The notes under the pieces are model-generated. The model worked only from the letters and a program-made list of their open reading frames with translations, ran no database searches and was not told where the DNA came from. The position numbers and the translations under genes were made by a program. DNA of 64,000 nt from Salinicoccus halitifaciens (GTDB taxonomy: Bacteria > Bacillota > Bacilli > Staphylococcales > Salinicoccaceae): the NCBI RefSeq assembly GCF_021026095.1, contig NZ_JAJNCU010000001.1:620001-684000 (forward strand), written 5' to 3'. Shown here in pieces: positions 1 through 9,088 of the stretch. Position 1 is the stretch's first letter. Every line of letters starts with the position of its first letter.

Positions 1-892
1 GACTGACGATGGGGTAGCGCCGCCCGTTGATCAGGCAGTCGTATTCCGCACGTTTCCTGAGCACACCGTCGCCGTATCCGATATCGACGATCGCAACTTT
101 GGTCCTGCGCCCTGCGACAAAAGACCCGCCGTAGCCCATCGGCATATTCTCATCCATATCCCTGATCTGCACCACCGAGGAATAAAGTTCGAAAGGCTGT
201 ACGAACATCTCATCATTCAAACCGGAGTAGGGCTTGGAGCCGTATAAACCGATCCCGAGCCTTGTATGTGTATGGCCCGGAAGAAGACCGTCCCGGACGA
301 AGCTTGCGGTATTCTGGGAATGTACAAATTCCGGAGTGATATCGAGCCTGTCAAATCCCGCCAGGAACCCGAGCCAGTTTTTCCGTTCTATTTCATAATT
401 GCCGTCAAATTCATCCGCATAGCCGAAATGGCACCATAATCCCTCGAGGAAGAAACGTTCAGCTTCATCCATTTGGGCCTGATGATGCAGCACTTGTTCA
501 ACTTCTCCAAAATTGTCAAAGCCCGACCGGTTGAACAACCCGGCATATTCGATATGAACACTGATGCCGGCAAGTTCCTCCTGGTACTTTTCATAATATG
601 CGAGGGAGGGGAGGGTGATGCTCAGATCGAGCCTTCTCACGCTGGCGAATTCAGTGGTGGGATTGAGTAAAAACACCATCGAATCATCAGTCATTTTCCT
701 GATCGCTTCCGCCTCTTTCAAGGATGTTGTTGCAAAAGCGCTGATGCCTGCTTCCAGGAATGCTTCCACCGCAAGCTCGAGGCCGAAGTTGTAGGCATTG
801 TTCTTGACGACCGCAATGGTCGGGATGCCCTCCCGGACCCGGACAGCCTGTGAAACCAGTTGTTTTCTGTCTATAGTCAGTATTCCGCTCAT
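1..892 (-). CDS. alr: Alanine racemase (Alr2-type), C-terminus beyond window
   Basis: PLP enzyme interconverting L- and D-alanine for peptidoglycan. The frame reads from ATG at 892 to the window edge (297 residues; a full enzyme is about 360-380). The PLP-lysine motif is visible as VVKNNAYNFG (Lys30). The family norm is VVKANAYGHG, so two normally conserved positions differ. A substrate-side LGIGLYG segment and a DIGYGDG segment follow in the expected order, with MGYGGSF at the place of the second catalytic tyrosine. It starts 10 bp after the deacetylase gene and is the last visible gene of the lysine-riboswitch operon. S. aureus also has a second alanine racemase gene at this place. Whether this copy supplies wall D-alanine or has another amino-acid preference cannot be told from sequence. 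Confidence 0.88.
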   Translation of the reverse strand, partial: MSGILTIDRKQLVSQAVRVREGIPTIAVVKNNAYNFGLELAVEAFLEAGISAFATTSLKEAEAIRKMTDDSMVFLLNPTTEFASVRRLDLSITLPSLAYYEKYQEELAGISVHIEYAGLFNRSGFDNFGEVEQVLHHQAQMDEAERFFLEGLWCHFGYADEFDGNYEIERKNWLGFLAGFDRLDITPEFVHSQNTASFVRDGLLPGHTHTRLGIGLYGSKPYSGLNDEMFVQPFELYSSVVQIRDMDENMPMGYGGSFVAGRRTKVAIVDIGYGDGVLRKRAEYDCLINGRRYPIVS

Positions 893-902
893 ATCTTTAA
901 CC

Positions 903-2045
903 TCAAAACTTGTAGTTCTTCAATATATTTTCATAGTAATCCGCCACACGGAGGAGCACTGCTTCATCAAAGTTGAACGTCGGGGTATGGAGGCTGCTCG
1001 TGAACCCTTTTTCTTCATTTCCGGCACCGATGAAGACGAAGTACGTCGGTGCGACTTCACTGTAAAAGCTGAAATCCTCTCCAAAGAGATAAGGTTTCTC
1101 CTTGATCACCGGCTCGAACCCGGAGGCTTCCAGGCTCTGATGGACAAGGGGCCTCAATACCGGATCATTTTTGACAGGCGGATAACCTTCATTGTATGTC
1201 ACTTCGACTTTACAGCCATAAAGGTTTTCCACACCCGCCCTGATCTTTTCCATCCGGCTTTTGATCAACGCGAGATCATTTTCTTCGTAGGTGCGGATCG
1301 TCCCTTCGAGATAACCGTTTGACGGTACTGTATTGATCGCTTCCCCGGCATTCATCTGCCCGAGATGGATGATATTCCGGTTCAGGCCGTCGAGGTGGAA
1401 CTGCTGTATCTGCGAAATTTCACGGGTGGTGAACATCAGTGCCTCTATGGCCGATTTACCGTTGTGCTTACTGGCAACATGGGCGGATTCACCTTTGATG
1501 TAAAAACGGTACTCCGTGGCACTTGCCGTCATTTCATGGTCCCTGAAAAGGGCGAGACCGGTCTTTTCATCCGGCATCATATGTATGCCGAATATGGCAT
1601 CGATCTCTTTTTTAGCGGGCCAGCTGTCGATCAGCTGCTTTGCACCGGCCATCGTCTCTTCGCTCGGCTGGAAAATGAAATGGCAGCTGTGGGGGAGTTT
1701 CCCTTCATCATATAAAGACTTGCACCGCTTTACAAAGAGGAGCAGGGCGGCTGTATGCCCGTCGTGCCCACATGCGTGCATCACACCGTCATTTCTGCTT
1801 CTGTAGGGGACATCGTTCTCTTCATGTATCGGCAAAGCATCAATATCTGCACGGAACCCAAGCGTGATGTCACTTTCACCTTTTAAATACGCAACCACCC
1901 CGGTAGGGAGTGGTTGCGTATAGGTGACACCCAGAGATTCAAGAACCTCTATGATATAAGATGTTGTTTCGAACTCATTCATGCTGAGCTCCGGATTTTC
2001 ATGCAGATGTCTGCGATGTCCGGTGACAAATTCAAGTTCAGTCAT
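903..2045 (-). CDS. N-acetyldiaminopimelate deacetylase (M20 peptidase family)
   Basis: Cytoplasmic M20-family metallohydrolase of 380 residues that removes the acetyl group from N-acetyl-LL-diaminopimelate in the acetylase branch of lysine synthesis. Metal-binding and catalytic motifs are visible: [10 protein letters not shown] near residue 65, [10 protein letters not shown] near 91, the glutamate pair in QPSEET near 130, and a C-terminal GEDFSFY. The ATG at 2045 overlaps the dapH stop by 8 nt (ATGACTGA), so translation is probably coupled. Homologues are often annotated as hippurate hydrolase/aminoacylase. Position directly after dapH, which makes the acetylated substrate, supports the DAP-pathway role, as in B. 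subtilis YkuR. Confidence 0.9.
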   Translation of the reverse strand: MTELEFVTGHRRHLHENPELSMNEFETTSYIIEVLESLGVTYTQPLPTGVVAYLKGESDITLGFRADIDALPIHEENDVPYRSRNDGVMHACGHDGHTAALLLFVKRCKSLYDEGKLPHSCHFIFQPSEETMAGAKQLIDSWPAKKEIDAIFGIHMMPDEKTGLALFRDHEMTASATEYRFYIKGESAHVASKHNGKSAIEALMFTTREISQIQQFHLDGLNRNIIHLGQMNAGEAINTVPSNGYLEGTIRTYEENDLALIKSRMEKIRAGVENLYGCKVEVTYNEGYPPVKNDPVLRPLVHQSLEASGFEPVIKEKPYLFGEDFSFYSEVAPTYFVFIGAGNEEKGFTSSLHTPTFNFDEAVLLRVADYYENILKNYKF

Positions 2046-2754
2046 TGAGCTTCCTTAGCGCCGAAACGATCTCTTTTTTGGAATCGGAAACTTCGCTTGC
2101 CTGTTTGATGACTTTGGCCGGCGTGCCTGCGACGACTGCACCTTCAGGTACGTCTTCGGTCACGATGGCGCCTGCTGCAACAATCGCGCCTTTGCCGACA
2201 CGGACACCTTCAAGTATCACTGCGTTTGCACCGATCAGCACATCATCTTCAATGACGACTGGTGACGCGCTTGGCGGCTCGATGACGCCTGCAAGCACTG
2301 CACCTGCACCAACGTGGACATTTTTGCCTGTTGTTGCACGTCCGCCGAGTGAAGCGTTCATATCCACCATAGTACCTTCACCGACGATTGCGCCGATGTT
2401 GATCGTTGCACCCATCATGATCACTGCTCCATCTTCGATGACGGCATGCTCACGGATGAATGCACCCGGTTCGATTCGTGCTTTTGTATTTGTAAGATCT
2501 TTTAATGGAATAGCGGAATTTCTGCGATCCTGCTCAATTTCAATCTCCGTAAAAATATCTTCATTCTGCTGATGGAATTCCTTGAACTCCTCATAATCGG
2601 CAAATATCGTCTTTGAGCTCTTGCATCCAAAAACTTTGAAGCTTTCAGGGAATGTGACATCCCCGAAATTGCCGTTTGCGTATACTTTTACAGGTGTTTC
2701 CTTCCTCGCATCCGAGATGTACTGAATGATTTCCTCTGCTGTAAACTTTTCCAT
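2038..2754 (-). CDS. dapH: Tetrahydrodipicolinate N-acetyltransferase
   Basis: Transfers acetyl from acetyl-CoA to tetrahydrodipicolinate, the branch used by Bacilli for meso-diaminopimelate and lysine. The 238-residue length matches the family. The N-terminal third (1-85) is the DapH-type cap; residues about 90-200 form a left-handed beta-helix of hexapeptide repeats (for example [19 protein letters not shown] and [14 protein letters not shown]). It follows dapB with a 3-bp gap and overlaps the deacetylase start by 8 nt, so it is in the middle of a tightly packed operon. Confidence 0.95.
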   Translation of the reverse strand: MEKFTAEEIIQYISDARKETPVKVYANGNFGDVTFPESFKVFGCKSSKTIFADYEEFKEFHQQNEDIFTEIEIEQDRRNSAIPLKDLTNTKARIEPGAFIREHAVIEDGAVIMMGATINIGAIVGEGTMVDMNASLGGRATTGKNVHVGAGAVLAGVIEPPSASPVVIEDDVLIGANAVILEGVRVGKGAIVAAGAIVTEDVPEGAVVAGTPAKVIKQASEVSDSKKEIVSALRKLND

Positions 2755-2757
2755 TAA

Positions 2758-3483
2758 TTATTCTCCTTTGAACAAATTATTATAATCATAAAAGCCGTTG
2801 GCCTTGTGCTGAAGCACCTCTGCCGCCTTGATCGCACCATTTGCGAAAATCTCCTTCGACTGGGCGCGGTGCCTGATTTCTATCACTTCATCCAGGCCGG
2901 CAAACAGGGCGGTGTGGTCGCCGACAATGGTGCCGCCACGGATGGCTGAAACGCCGATTTCTTTGGCGTCCCTCTTCTGATAGACATCTGAGCGGTCATA
3001 CACTGCATGACTGTCGCTACGGTGTTCAAGTGCTGTATCCAGAAGCTTCACCAGGGTGCCGCTCGGGGCATCGACTTTTTTGTTATGATGCGCTTCGATC
3101 AATTCCAGATCGAAATCTTCCAGCTGTTCCAGTGCACTGGCCAGAAGATTATTAAGCACATGTACACCATAACTCATATTCGCGCTGAAGAACACCGGTG
3201 CGCTTTCACTTCTTGCTTTCAATGTCTCGACGATTGTATCTTTTTCACCTGTCGTCGCAACGACCAGGGGCGTTTTGAAATCTTCCTCAATCAGAGGGAG
3301 GAGGAGTTCGGGATTTGAAAAGTCGATTGCGACATCCGCCTCCGCTTCATCGATGGATTCAAACGCGGGATAATCTGAGTTGTTGTTACGGGCAATCACA
3401 CCGGCAATTTCATGACCTGCTTCGAGCAGCAGACGTTCGGTGATCTGATTCATTGCGCCGTAGCCGATGAGTAACACCTTCAT
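2758..3483 (-). CDS. dapB: 4-hydroxy-tetrahydrodipicolinate reductase
   Basis: NAD(P)H-dependent reductase of 241 residues giving tetrahydrodipicolinate. The N-terminal Rossmann motif is slightly atypical ([10 protein letters not shown] rather than GxxGxMG), as in other staphylococcal DapB proteins. The catalytic and substrate-binding signature [17 protein letters not shown] is intact near residues 127-143. The start overlaps the end of dapA by 4 nt, indicating translational coupling. Confidence 0.94.
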   Translation of the reverse strand: MKVLLIGYGAMNQITERLLLEAGHEIAGVIARNNNSDYPAFESIDEAEADVAIDFSNPELLLPLIEEDFKTPLVVATTGEKDTIVETLKARSESAPVFFSANMSYGVHVLNNLLASALEQLEDFDLELIEAHHNKKVDAPSGTLVKLLDTALEHRSDSHAVYDRSDVYQKRDAKEIGVSAIRGGTIVGDHTALFAGLDEVIEIRHRAQSKEIFANGAIKAAEVLQHKANGFYDYNNLFKGE

Positions 3484-4370
3484 ACTTTCGATCCCTCTTT
3501 GAATGCTTCATAAGTTTCCACAATTTCCGTGCGCATTTCTTCCTCCGCAGGAAGCAGTGGCAGCCTCAGTTCATAGTTGCCGAACCCGAGCTCGCTTGTC
3601 AGCACTTTGATCGGAATCGGGTTCACATCCACCTGTACGGCTTCAATCAAAGGCATGAGGCTTGTGAATGTGTGTCTTGCATTATGGTCGCCCTTCGTCA
3701 TTCTCGTGTATACGTCCTGCAGCTCGCCCGGGATGACGTTTCCGACGACACTGATCAGCCCTTTGCCGCCGATCTGAATGAAATCTGCGAAATTATCATC
3801 ATTGCCGCTGTACAGGGAGAACTCTTCCTGGTTGATCATATTCATAAGTTTGATTGTATAGTTCAGATCCCCGACTGCATCTTTCAAAGCGACGATGTTC
3901 GGGTGACTGCTCAGCTCGACCACGGTCTCCGGTTCGATCGTCATGCCCGTGCGTGCCGGGACATTGTAGAGGATCACCGGAATGTCGATTGCATCCGCAA
4001 TTGCGGTAAAGTGGGCGATAAGCCCTCTCTGGTTGGCTTTGTTGTAATACGGCGTGATGAGCATCACCCCGTCGGCGCCGGCATCTGCCGCATATTTTGA
4101 AAGCTCGATGGAATTCCTGGTGGAATTGGTGCCTGTGCCTGCGATGACCGGCACGCGTCCTGCAGCGGTATCGATACCCACTTTGATCAATGTTCTGATT
4201 TCCTCGCCTGTAAGGGTCGGGGATTCACCGGTGGTGCCGTTCACGATCAATGCCTGCGCGTCGTTTTCTATAAGGAATTCTATATGTCTTCTGAATGCGT
4301 CGTAATCCACTTCGTCGTTATTGAACGGGGTCGTCATTGCAACGCCGATACCTTCAAAAATCGGATTCAT
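3480..4370 (-). CDS. dapA: 4-hydroxy-tetrahydrodipicolinate synthase
   Basis: Class I aldolase condensing pyruvate with aspartate semialdehyde, the first committed step towards DAP and lysine. 296 residues in a TIM-barrel fold. The GTTGE substrate loop, the catalytic tyrosine in [10 protein letters not shown] and the Schiff-base lysine in [11 protein letters not shown] are visible. ATG 4370 was chosen because AGGAG lies 8 nt upstream; an in-frame GTG at 4379 lacks suitable spacing. It follows asd by 18 bp and overlaps dapB by 4 nt. Confidence 0.95.
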   Translation of the reverse strand: MNPIFEGIGVAMTTPFNNDEVDYDAFRRHIEFLIENDAQALIVNGTTGESPTLTGEEIRTLIKVGIDTAAGRVPVIAGTGTNSTRNSIELSKYAADAGADGVMLITPYYNKANQRGLIAHFTAIADAIDIPVILYNVPARTGMTIEPETVVELSSHPNIVALKDAVGDLNYTIKLMNMINQEEFSLYSGNDDNFADFIQIGGKGLISVVGNVIPGELQDVYTRMTKGDHNARHTFTSLMPLIEAVQVDVNPIPIKVLTSELGFGNYELRLPLLPAEEEMRTEIVETYEAFKEGSKV

Positions 4371-4388
4371 ATATAACACTCCTATTAA

Positions 4389-5369
4389 TTATTTATCATC
4401 CATGATTGATTTCAGGATCTGAACCGTGTTCTGTGCAGCACCCTTGAGCAGGTTGTCGCCGACACACCATACATGGAATGTATTCGGAAGAGTAGGGTCC
4501 CTGCGGATCCTGCCGACGAAGATCTCAGGACGGTCTGCAGCATCAAGCGGTGTCGGATATTCGTTTTCGGCAGGGTTGTCCATCAGTACGATATGCGGAT
4601 GGTCTTCAAATGACTGCTTGACTTCTTCAACGCTCGCTTCTCTGCCCAGAGTGACGTTCATCTGGACTGCATGGCTGTTCATGATCGGAACCCTGACGCA
4701 TGTCGCAGTGACTTCAATCGAATCATCCTCAAGGATCTTCTTGGTCTCGTCGATCATCTTCTTCTCTTCTTTTGTATAACCGTCATCCAAAAAGTCATCT
4801 ATATGCGGCAAGACGTTATTATGGATTGGACGCGGGTAAGTGGTCGGTTCAGCGCCTTTGGCACCTTCCTCGAGGTCCCGTATGCCGCCTTCACCCGAAC
4901 CGGAAACGCTCTGGTAGGTTGCATAGTGCACGCGTTTCACCCCGAATTTATCCTGCAGGGGCTGCAATGCCACAACCGACTGGATTGTAGAGCAGTTGGG
5001 ATTGGCGATGATGTTCCGCTTGAATTTCGGTTTATTGATTTCAGGAACAATCAGGTCGATATCTTCCTTCATTCTCCAGAAGCTCGAGTTATCGATGACG
5101 ATTGCGCCGCTTTCTTCGAACAGAGGGGCAAATTTCTCACTCGTTGAACCGCCGGCACTCATGACAACATAGTCATACTTTTCCTTTGCCGCTTCTTCGG
5201 TCAATTCCTGAATCGTGTAAGTTTCACCGCCGACCTCGACTTCTTTGCCTGCAGAACGTTTCGAGGCAAATAAAACCAACTCATCATATTTTATTTCATA
5301 ACGCTCCAGCATTTCTATCAATTTACTGCCTACAACACCGGTAGCTCCGACAACTGCAACACTTACCAT
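4389..5369 (-). CDS. asd: Aspartate-semialdehyde dehydrogenase
   Basis: Reduces aspartyl phosphate to aspartate semialdehyde, the entry point for lysine, DAP, threonine and methionine. 326 residues. The N-terminal NADP site GATGVVGSKL, the catalytic cysteine in NPNCSTI and the QSVSGSGEGG loop are present. The start at 5369 is set by AGGAGG 8 nt upstream; a longer reading frame reaches 5408 without a ribosome site. First gene of the operon, directly behind the lysine riboswitch and its terminator. Confidence 0.95.
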   Translation of the reverse strand: MVSVAVVGATGVVGSKLIEMLERYEIKYDELVLFASKRSAGKEVEVGGETYTIQELTEEAAKEKYDYVVMSAGGSTSEKFAPLFEESGAIVIDNSSFWRMKEDIDLIVPEINKPKFKRNIIANPNCSTIQSVVALQPLQDKFGVKRVHYATYQSVSGSGEGGIRDLEEGAKGAEPTTYPRPIHNNVLPHIDDFLDDGYTKEEKKMIDETKKILEDDSIEVTATCVRVPIMNSHAVQMNVTLGREASVEEVKQSFEDHPHIVLMDNPAENEYPTPLDAADRPEIFVGRIRRDPTLPNTFHVWCVGDNLLKGAAQNTVQILKSIMDDK

Positions 5370-5423
5370 CAAAATTCCTCCTAATATAGTATTAAAGAAC
5401 GAGATCATCCAAGATAATAAAAA

Positions 5424-5449
5424 AACAAGCCCGGTGTGCCGGACTTGTT
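5424..5449 (-). terminator. Rho-independent terminator of the lysine riboswitch
   Basis: An 11-bp stem (one G-T wobble) with a 4-nt loop, followed on the minus strand by a run of seven T. It lies between the aptamer and asd, the position of the expression platform of a transcriptional-off lysine switch. Confidence 0.9.
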
Positions 5450-5459
5450 TAAAGTGTTA

Positions 5460-5642
5460 TATACAAGTGATGCACTCCATTATCTTTAAAATAATGACAA
5501 GCCAGTAGCTCTTAACCTTCTGGCCCAACAGCCCATTCCCCGAAGAATGGACCATTTCGGCATCTTACCCTTTCACTTATATGATTCCCGGGAATCAACT
5601 GACTAATAAGTTACTGATGATGGATGCGCCTCATCTCGCTAT
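5460..5642 (-). promoter_or_regulatory. Lysine riboswitch (L box) aptamer
   Basis: Read on the minus strand, the leader shows the conserved L-box landmarks in order: GATGAGGCGC near the 5' side, AGTAA, GTGAAAGGG, ATGCCGAA, a GGGCTG/GGCC helix, ACTGGCTTGTCA and the closing TGGAGTGCATC. It precedes asd-dapA-dapB-dapH and ends in an intrinsic terminator. In this class lysine binding promotes termination, so the whole operon should be off when lysine is plentiful. Confidence 0.9.
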
Positions 5643-5658
5643 TTAATTATTAAATGTC

Positions 5659-5687
5659 ATTATACACGTTGATTGTGATAAAGTAAA
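5659..5687 (-). promoter_or_regulatory. SigA-type promoter of the lysine/DAP operon
   Basis: Minus-strand -35 TTTACT (5682-5687) and a perfect -10 TATAAT (5659-5664), separated by 17 bp. It lies just upstream of the riboswitch aptamer. Confidence 0.85.
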
Positions 5688-5689
5688 CC

Positions 5690-7294
5690 TTAAACTTTCA
5701 AAACGCCTTTATCCTTCAAATACTCCTCGTAGGTCGATTCTTTGACGATTGCACCTTCAGGCTTGATCTCAAGCACTTTATTGGCGATCGTATTGATGAA
5801 TTCGAAGTCGTGGGAGGTGAAGATGATGGAGCCTTTGAACTTCTTCAGCCCTTCGTTCACGGATGTGATGCTCTCCAGGTCAAGGTGGTTCGTCGGTTCA
5901 TCCAGCAAAATGACGTTCGCTTTCGACAGCATCATCTTGCTCAGCATCGCACGCATCTTTTCCCCGCCGGACAGGACGCTTGCCTTTTTCTTCGCTTCTT
6001 CACCGCTGAACAGCATCCTGCCGAGGAAGCCGCGGATGAACGTTTCCGTCTGCTCATCTTCCGGTGCATACTGGCGCAGCCATTCGACGAGGCTCGTATC
6101 GACACCTTCGAAGTATTCAGAGTTGTCTTTTGGCATGTAGCTCTGCGAGGTCGTCACGCCCCATCTGACTTCGCCTTCGTCGGGCTCGACTTCTCCTGCA
6201 AGGATGCGGAGCAGGGTGGTGCGGGCGATTTCCGTATGGCCGATCAGTATGACTTTGTCATACGGATCCAACGTGAAGCTCACGTTATCAAGCACTTTTT
6301 CCCCGCCGATGGAATGCGTGAGGCCGCTCACATACAACAGCTCATTGCCGATCTCCCGTTCCGGTGTGAAATTGACGAACGGATATTTCCTGGAAGACGG
6401 CTTGATATCCTCAAGCTCGATTTTCTCAAGCGTCTTCTTACGGCTTGTCGCCTGCTTGGACTTGGACGCGTTTGCGCTGAAGCGTGCGACGAAATCCTGG
6501 AGTTCCTTGATCTTTTCTTCTTTTTTCTTATTCTGATCCTGTGCCATCTGCAGTGCAAGCTGGCTTGACTGGTACCAGAAATCGTAGTTTCCTACATACA
6601 GTTCAATCTTTCCATAATCGAGGTCCGCAATATGTGTACATACGTTATTCAGAAAGTGACGGTCGTGGGAAACGACGATTACCGTGTTCTCAAAATTGAT
6701 CAGGAAGTCTTCGAGCCATTGTATCGCTTCGATGTCCAAACCGTTCGTCGGCTCATCAAGCAGCAGTACATCAGGGTTGCCGAACAGGCTTTGTGCAAGC
6801 AGCACTTTCACCTTCTGATTGTTCTCAAGCTCGGACATCTTCTTATCCACAAGAGAGGAATCTATACCGAGGCCGTGGAGCAGGCTTTCTGCATCACTTT
6901 CCGCAGTCCATCCGCCCATTTCGCCGAATTCGCCTTCAAGCTCGGCGGCGCGGATCCCGTCCTCATCGGAAAAGTCCGGCTTCATATAGATCTCATTTTT
7001 TTCCTTCATTATGCTGTACAGCTGCTCATGTCCCATCAGGACGACATCAATGACCTTCTCATCTTCATAACCGTAGTGATCCTGCTTGAGGATGGCAAGG
7101 CGTTCATCTTTACCCATCGACACATGGCCGCTCTGGGCATCCATTTCCCCGGACAGGATTTTAAGAAATGTCGATTTTCCTGCACCATTCGCCCCGATCA
7201 GTCCATAACAGTTCCCCGGTGTGAATTTGATATTCACATCTTCAAAAAGCTTACGGTCACCAAAACGTAAACTTACGTCACTTACTTGTAACAT
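5690..7294 (-). CDS. ABC-F family ATPase (YkpA-like)
   Basis: Soluble duplicated ABC ATPase of 534 residues with no membrane segment, acting on ribosomes rather than in transport. Two nucleotide-binding domains are present: Walker A GANGAGKS near residue 40 with LLLDEPTNGLD, and a second domain with ILLDEPTNHLD and the signature LSGGEKMR. Its Walker A is replaced by IGHTEIARTTLL, an unusual form also seen in YkpA/YbiT-type proteins. A charged linker lies between them at about 240-315. ATG 7294 has AAGGAG 7 nt upstream; an ATG at 7300 would abut the ribosome site. It is divergent from the sirtuin gene. The exact ribosomal role is not known. Confidence 0.9.
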   Translation of the reverse strand: MLQVSDVSLRFGDRKLFEDVNIKFTPGNCYGLIGANGAGKSTFLKILSGEMDAQSGHVSMGKDERLAILKQDHYGYEDEKVIDVVLMGHEQLYSIMKEKNEIYMKPDFSDEDGIRAAELEGEFGEMGGWTAESDAESLLHGLGIDSSLVDKKMSELENNQKVKVLLAQSLFGNPDVLLLDEPTNGLDIEAIQWLEDFLINFENTVIVVSHDRHFLNNVCTHIADLDYGKIELYVGNYDFWYQSSQLALQMAQDQNKKKEEKIKELQDFVARFSANASKSKQATSRKKTLEKIELEDIKPSSRKYPFVNFTPEREIGNELLYVSGLTHSIGGEKVLDNVSFTLDPYDKVILIGHTEIARTTLLRILAGEVEPDEGEVRWGVTTSQSYMPKDNSEYFEGVDTSLVEWLRQYAPEDEQTETFIRGFLGRMLFSGEEAKKKASVLSGGEKMRAMLSKMMLSKANVILLDEPTNHLDLESITSVNEGLKKFKGSIIFTSHDFEFINTIANKVLEIKPEGAIVKESTYEEYLKDKGVLKV

Positions 7295-7376
7295 ACACAT
7301 TCTCCTTAAATATATTCCTTAAGCGATAATACCACAAATATGGTACCATTGAAATAACTTAGTAAGAGGAGACAAT

Positions 7377-8102
7377 ATGATGAAACAGGAATATCAGCAA
7401 CTGGCCGATATCATTGAAAAATCTGATAATGTCGTTTTTTTCACGGGTGCGGGAGTTTCTGTGGCGAGCGGCATCCCGGACTTCAGAAGCATGGGCGGCC
7501 TGTTCGATGAAATTTCAAAAGAAGGCCGCTCTCCGGAATATCTGCTCAGCATCAACCATCTGGAGGATGACCCGGACAGCTTCATCCGTTTCTATAAGAA
7601 GCGCCTGCTGCTTGCCGATAAATCCCCGAATGCCGTGCATGAATTCATAGCGGATCTTGAAGCCCGAGGCAGATCGGAAGGTGTCATCACCCAGAACATC
7701 GACGGCCTGCATGAGGATGCCGGCAGTAAGAAAGTCGACGCGCTGCATGGCTCACTGAGCCGGTTTTACTGCATAGAATGCAGGGAAACATACCATAAGG
7801 CGGAGATCATCGAACAGGATATATCCTACTGCCGATGCGGCGGGGTGGTGCGGCCGGACATCGTATTGTACGGGGAGGCACTGGATGAACTGACGGTGAT
7901 GAGTGCAATGGCTAAACTGCAGAAGGCGGATACGCTGATCGTCCTCGGGACATCGCTCGTGGTCAATCCGGCAGCCTACCTTACCACTTATTTCAGAGGT
8001 GATGATTTCGTGATCATCAACAAGGACAGCACACCATTCGATGATGAAGCGACACTCGTGATCAATGACGACATGACGGAAGTAATTAACGCAATCAGAT
8101 GA
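7377..8102 (+). CDS. NAD-dependent protein deacylase (sirtuin, Sir2 family)
   Basis: Removes acyl groups from lysine using NAD. 241 residues, a typical bacterial sirtuin length. Motifs: the NAD loop [14 protein letters not shown] near residue 23, QNIDGLH near 104, the catalytic histidine in LHGS near 123, two zinc-binding cysteine pairs (CIEC and CRC) in the small domain, and [18 protein letters not shown] lies before ATG 7377. A 23-bp gap separates it from cvfB in the same direction, so the two are probably cotranscribed. Confidence 0.93.
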   Translation: MMKQEYQQLADIIEKSDNVVFFTGAGVSVASGIPDFRSMGGLFDEISKEGRSPEYLLSINHLEDDPDSFIRFYKKRLLLADKSPNAVHEFIADLEARGRSEGVITQNIDGLHEDAGSKKVDALHGSLSRFYCIECRETYHKAEIIEQDISYCRCGGVVRPDIVLYGEALDELTVMSAMAKLQKADTLIVLGTSLVVNPAAYLTTYFRGDDFVIINKDSTPFDDEATLVINDDMTEVINAIR

Positions 8103-8125
8103 CTTGAATTATAGGGGACAGAGCT

Positions 8126-8989
8126 ATGGAAAACATATCAGGAACAGTACAATTTTTAGAAGTGATCAAAAAAGAAGGTTCGACATATCATTTGGTATAT
8201 GAGAAGAATACCTTCATCCGGATGAATGCATCGGCAACCGATCAGGAATTCGGCATCGGCGATGAAATCAGCGCGTTCATCTATCCGAACAGAAGTGGCG
8301 AGCTTTTTGCTGTGCCGATGGTGCCTGACGTCGCAGTGGGGAAATTCGGCTTTGCGGAAGTGACGGAAGTGAACAGGGACGGGGCATACATCAACATCGG
8401 CTCCCCGAGGGACATCCTCATCCCGTGGGTGGATCTGCCAAAAGTGAAGGAAGTATGGCCGAAACCCGGCGATAAGGTCTACACACAGCTGCGGGCGGAA
8501 TCCGACAACCAGCTGTACGGCAAACTGATTTCAGAAGAAGAAATGGCAGAACGGTTCACCCCGGTGGCGCAGGACGGCTTTGAAGCCATCAAGAACAAAT
8601 GGTTCGAAGCAAGACCGTACAGGCTTTTGAGGATCGGAACATTCCTGCTGACGGAGGAAGGGCATAAAGTTTTCGTCCATGAATCCGAAAGGGAGAAAGA
8701 ACCGAGGCTCGGTGAGCTGGTGAAGTTCAGGGCAATCGGCATCAATGAAAAAGGCGAGATCAACGGTTCATTCTTACAGCAGGCGTATAAGAGGATGGAC
8801 GATGACGCTGAAAAGATCCTCGATTACATCAGCAAAAATGACGGCATGATGCCGCTCTCCGATAAATCGGATCCTGAAGACATCAAAGAGGCATTCAACA
8901 TGTCGAAGGGCGCATTCAAGCGTGCACTCGGCCGCCTGATGAAGGCGGGCCGCGTGGAGCAGAAAGACGGCAATACATATTTGAAGTAG
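8126..8989 (+). CDS. cvfB: CvfB-like S1-domain RNA-binding protein
   Basis: Homologue of staphylococcal conserved virulence factor B, which binds RNA through S1 repeats and affects agr and virulence genes in S. aureus. 287 residues against about 300 in S. aureus. The N-terminal and central parts carry OB-fold/S1-like segments (AEVTEVNRDGAYINIGSPRDILIPWVDL at about 78-105), and the last 60 residues form a winged-helix segment (MSKGAFKRALGRLMKAGRV). What it regulates here is unknown. Confidence 0.85.
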   Translation: MENISGTVQFLEVIKKEGSTYHLVYEKNTFIRMNASATDQEFGIGDEISAFIYPNRSGELFAVPMVPDVAVGKFGFAEVTEVNRDGAYINIGSPRDILIPWVDLPKVKEVWPKPGDKVYTQLRAESDNQLYGKLISEEEMAERFTPVAQDGFEAIKNKWFEARPYRLLRIGTFLLTEEGHKVFVHESEREKEPRLGELVKFRAIGINEKGEINGSFLQQAYKRMDDDAEKILDYISKNDGMMPLSDKSDPEDIKEAFNMSKGAFKRALGRLMKAGRVEQKDGNTYLK

Positions 8990-9023
8990 ATTCAAATATG
9001 GAAGACTATAACCATAAAATGAA

Positions 9024-9066
9024 AATCCCGCACACCTTCTCCAAAAGAGACGGATGTGCGGGATTT
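9024..9066. terminator. Bidirectional terminator between cvfB and the MFS gene
   Basis: Stem AATCCCGCACA / TGTGCGGGATT with a 21-nt loop, T-rich on the plus side and A-rich upstream, so it can serve the two convergent genes. Confidence 0.8.
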
Positions 9067-9088
9067 TTATATATTTTTAAGTGACTCA

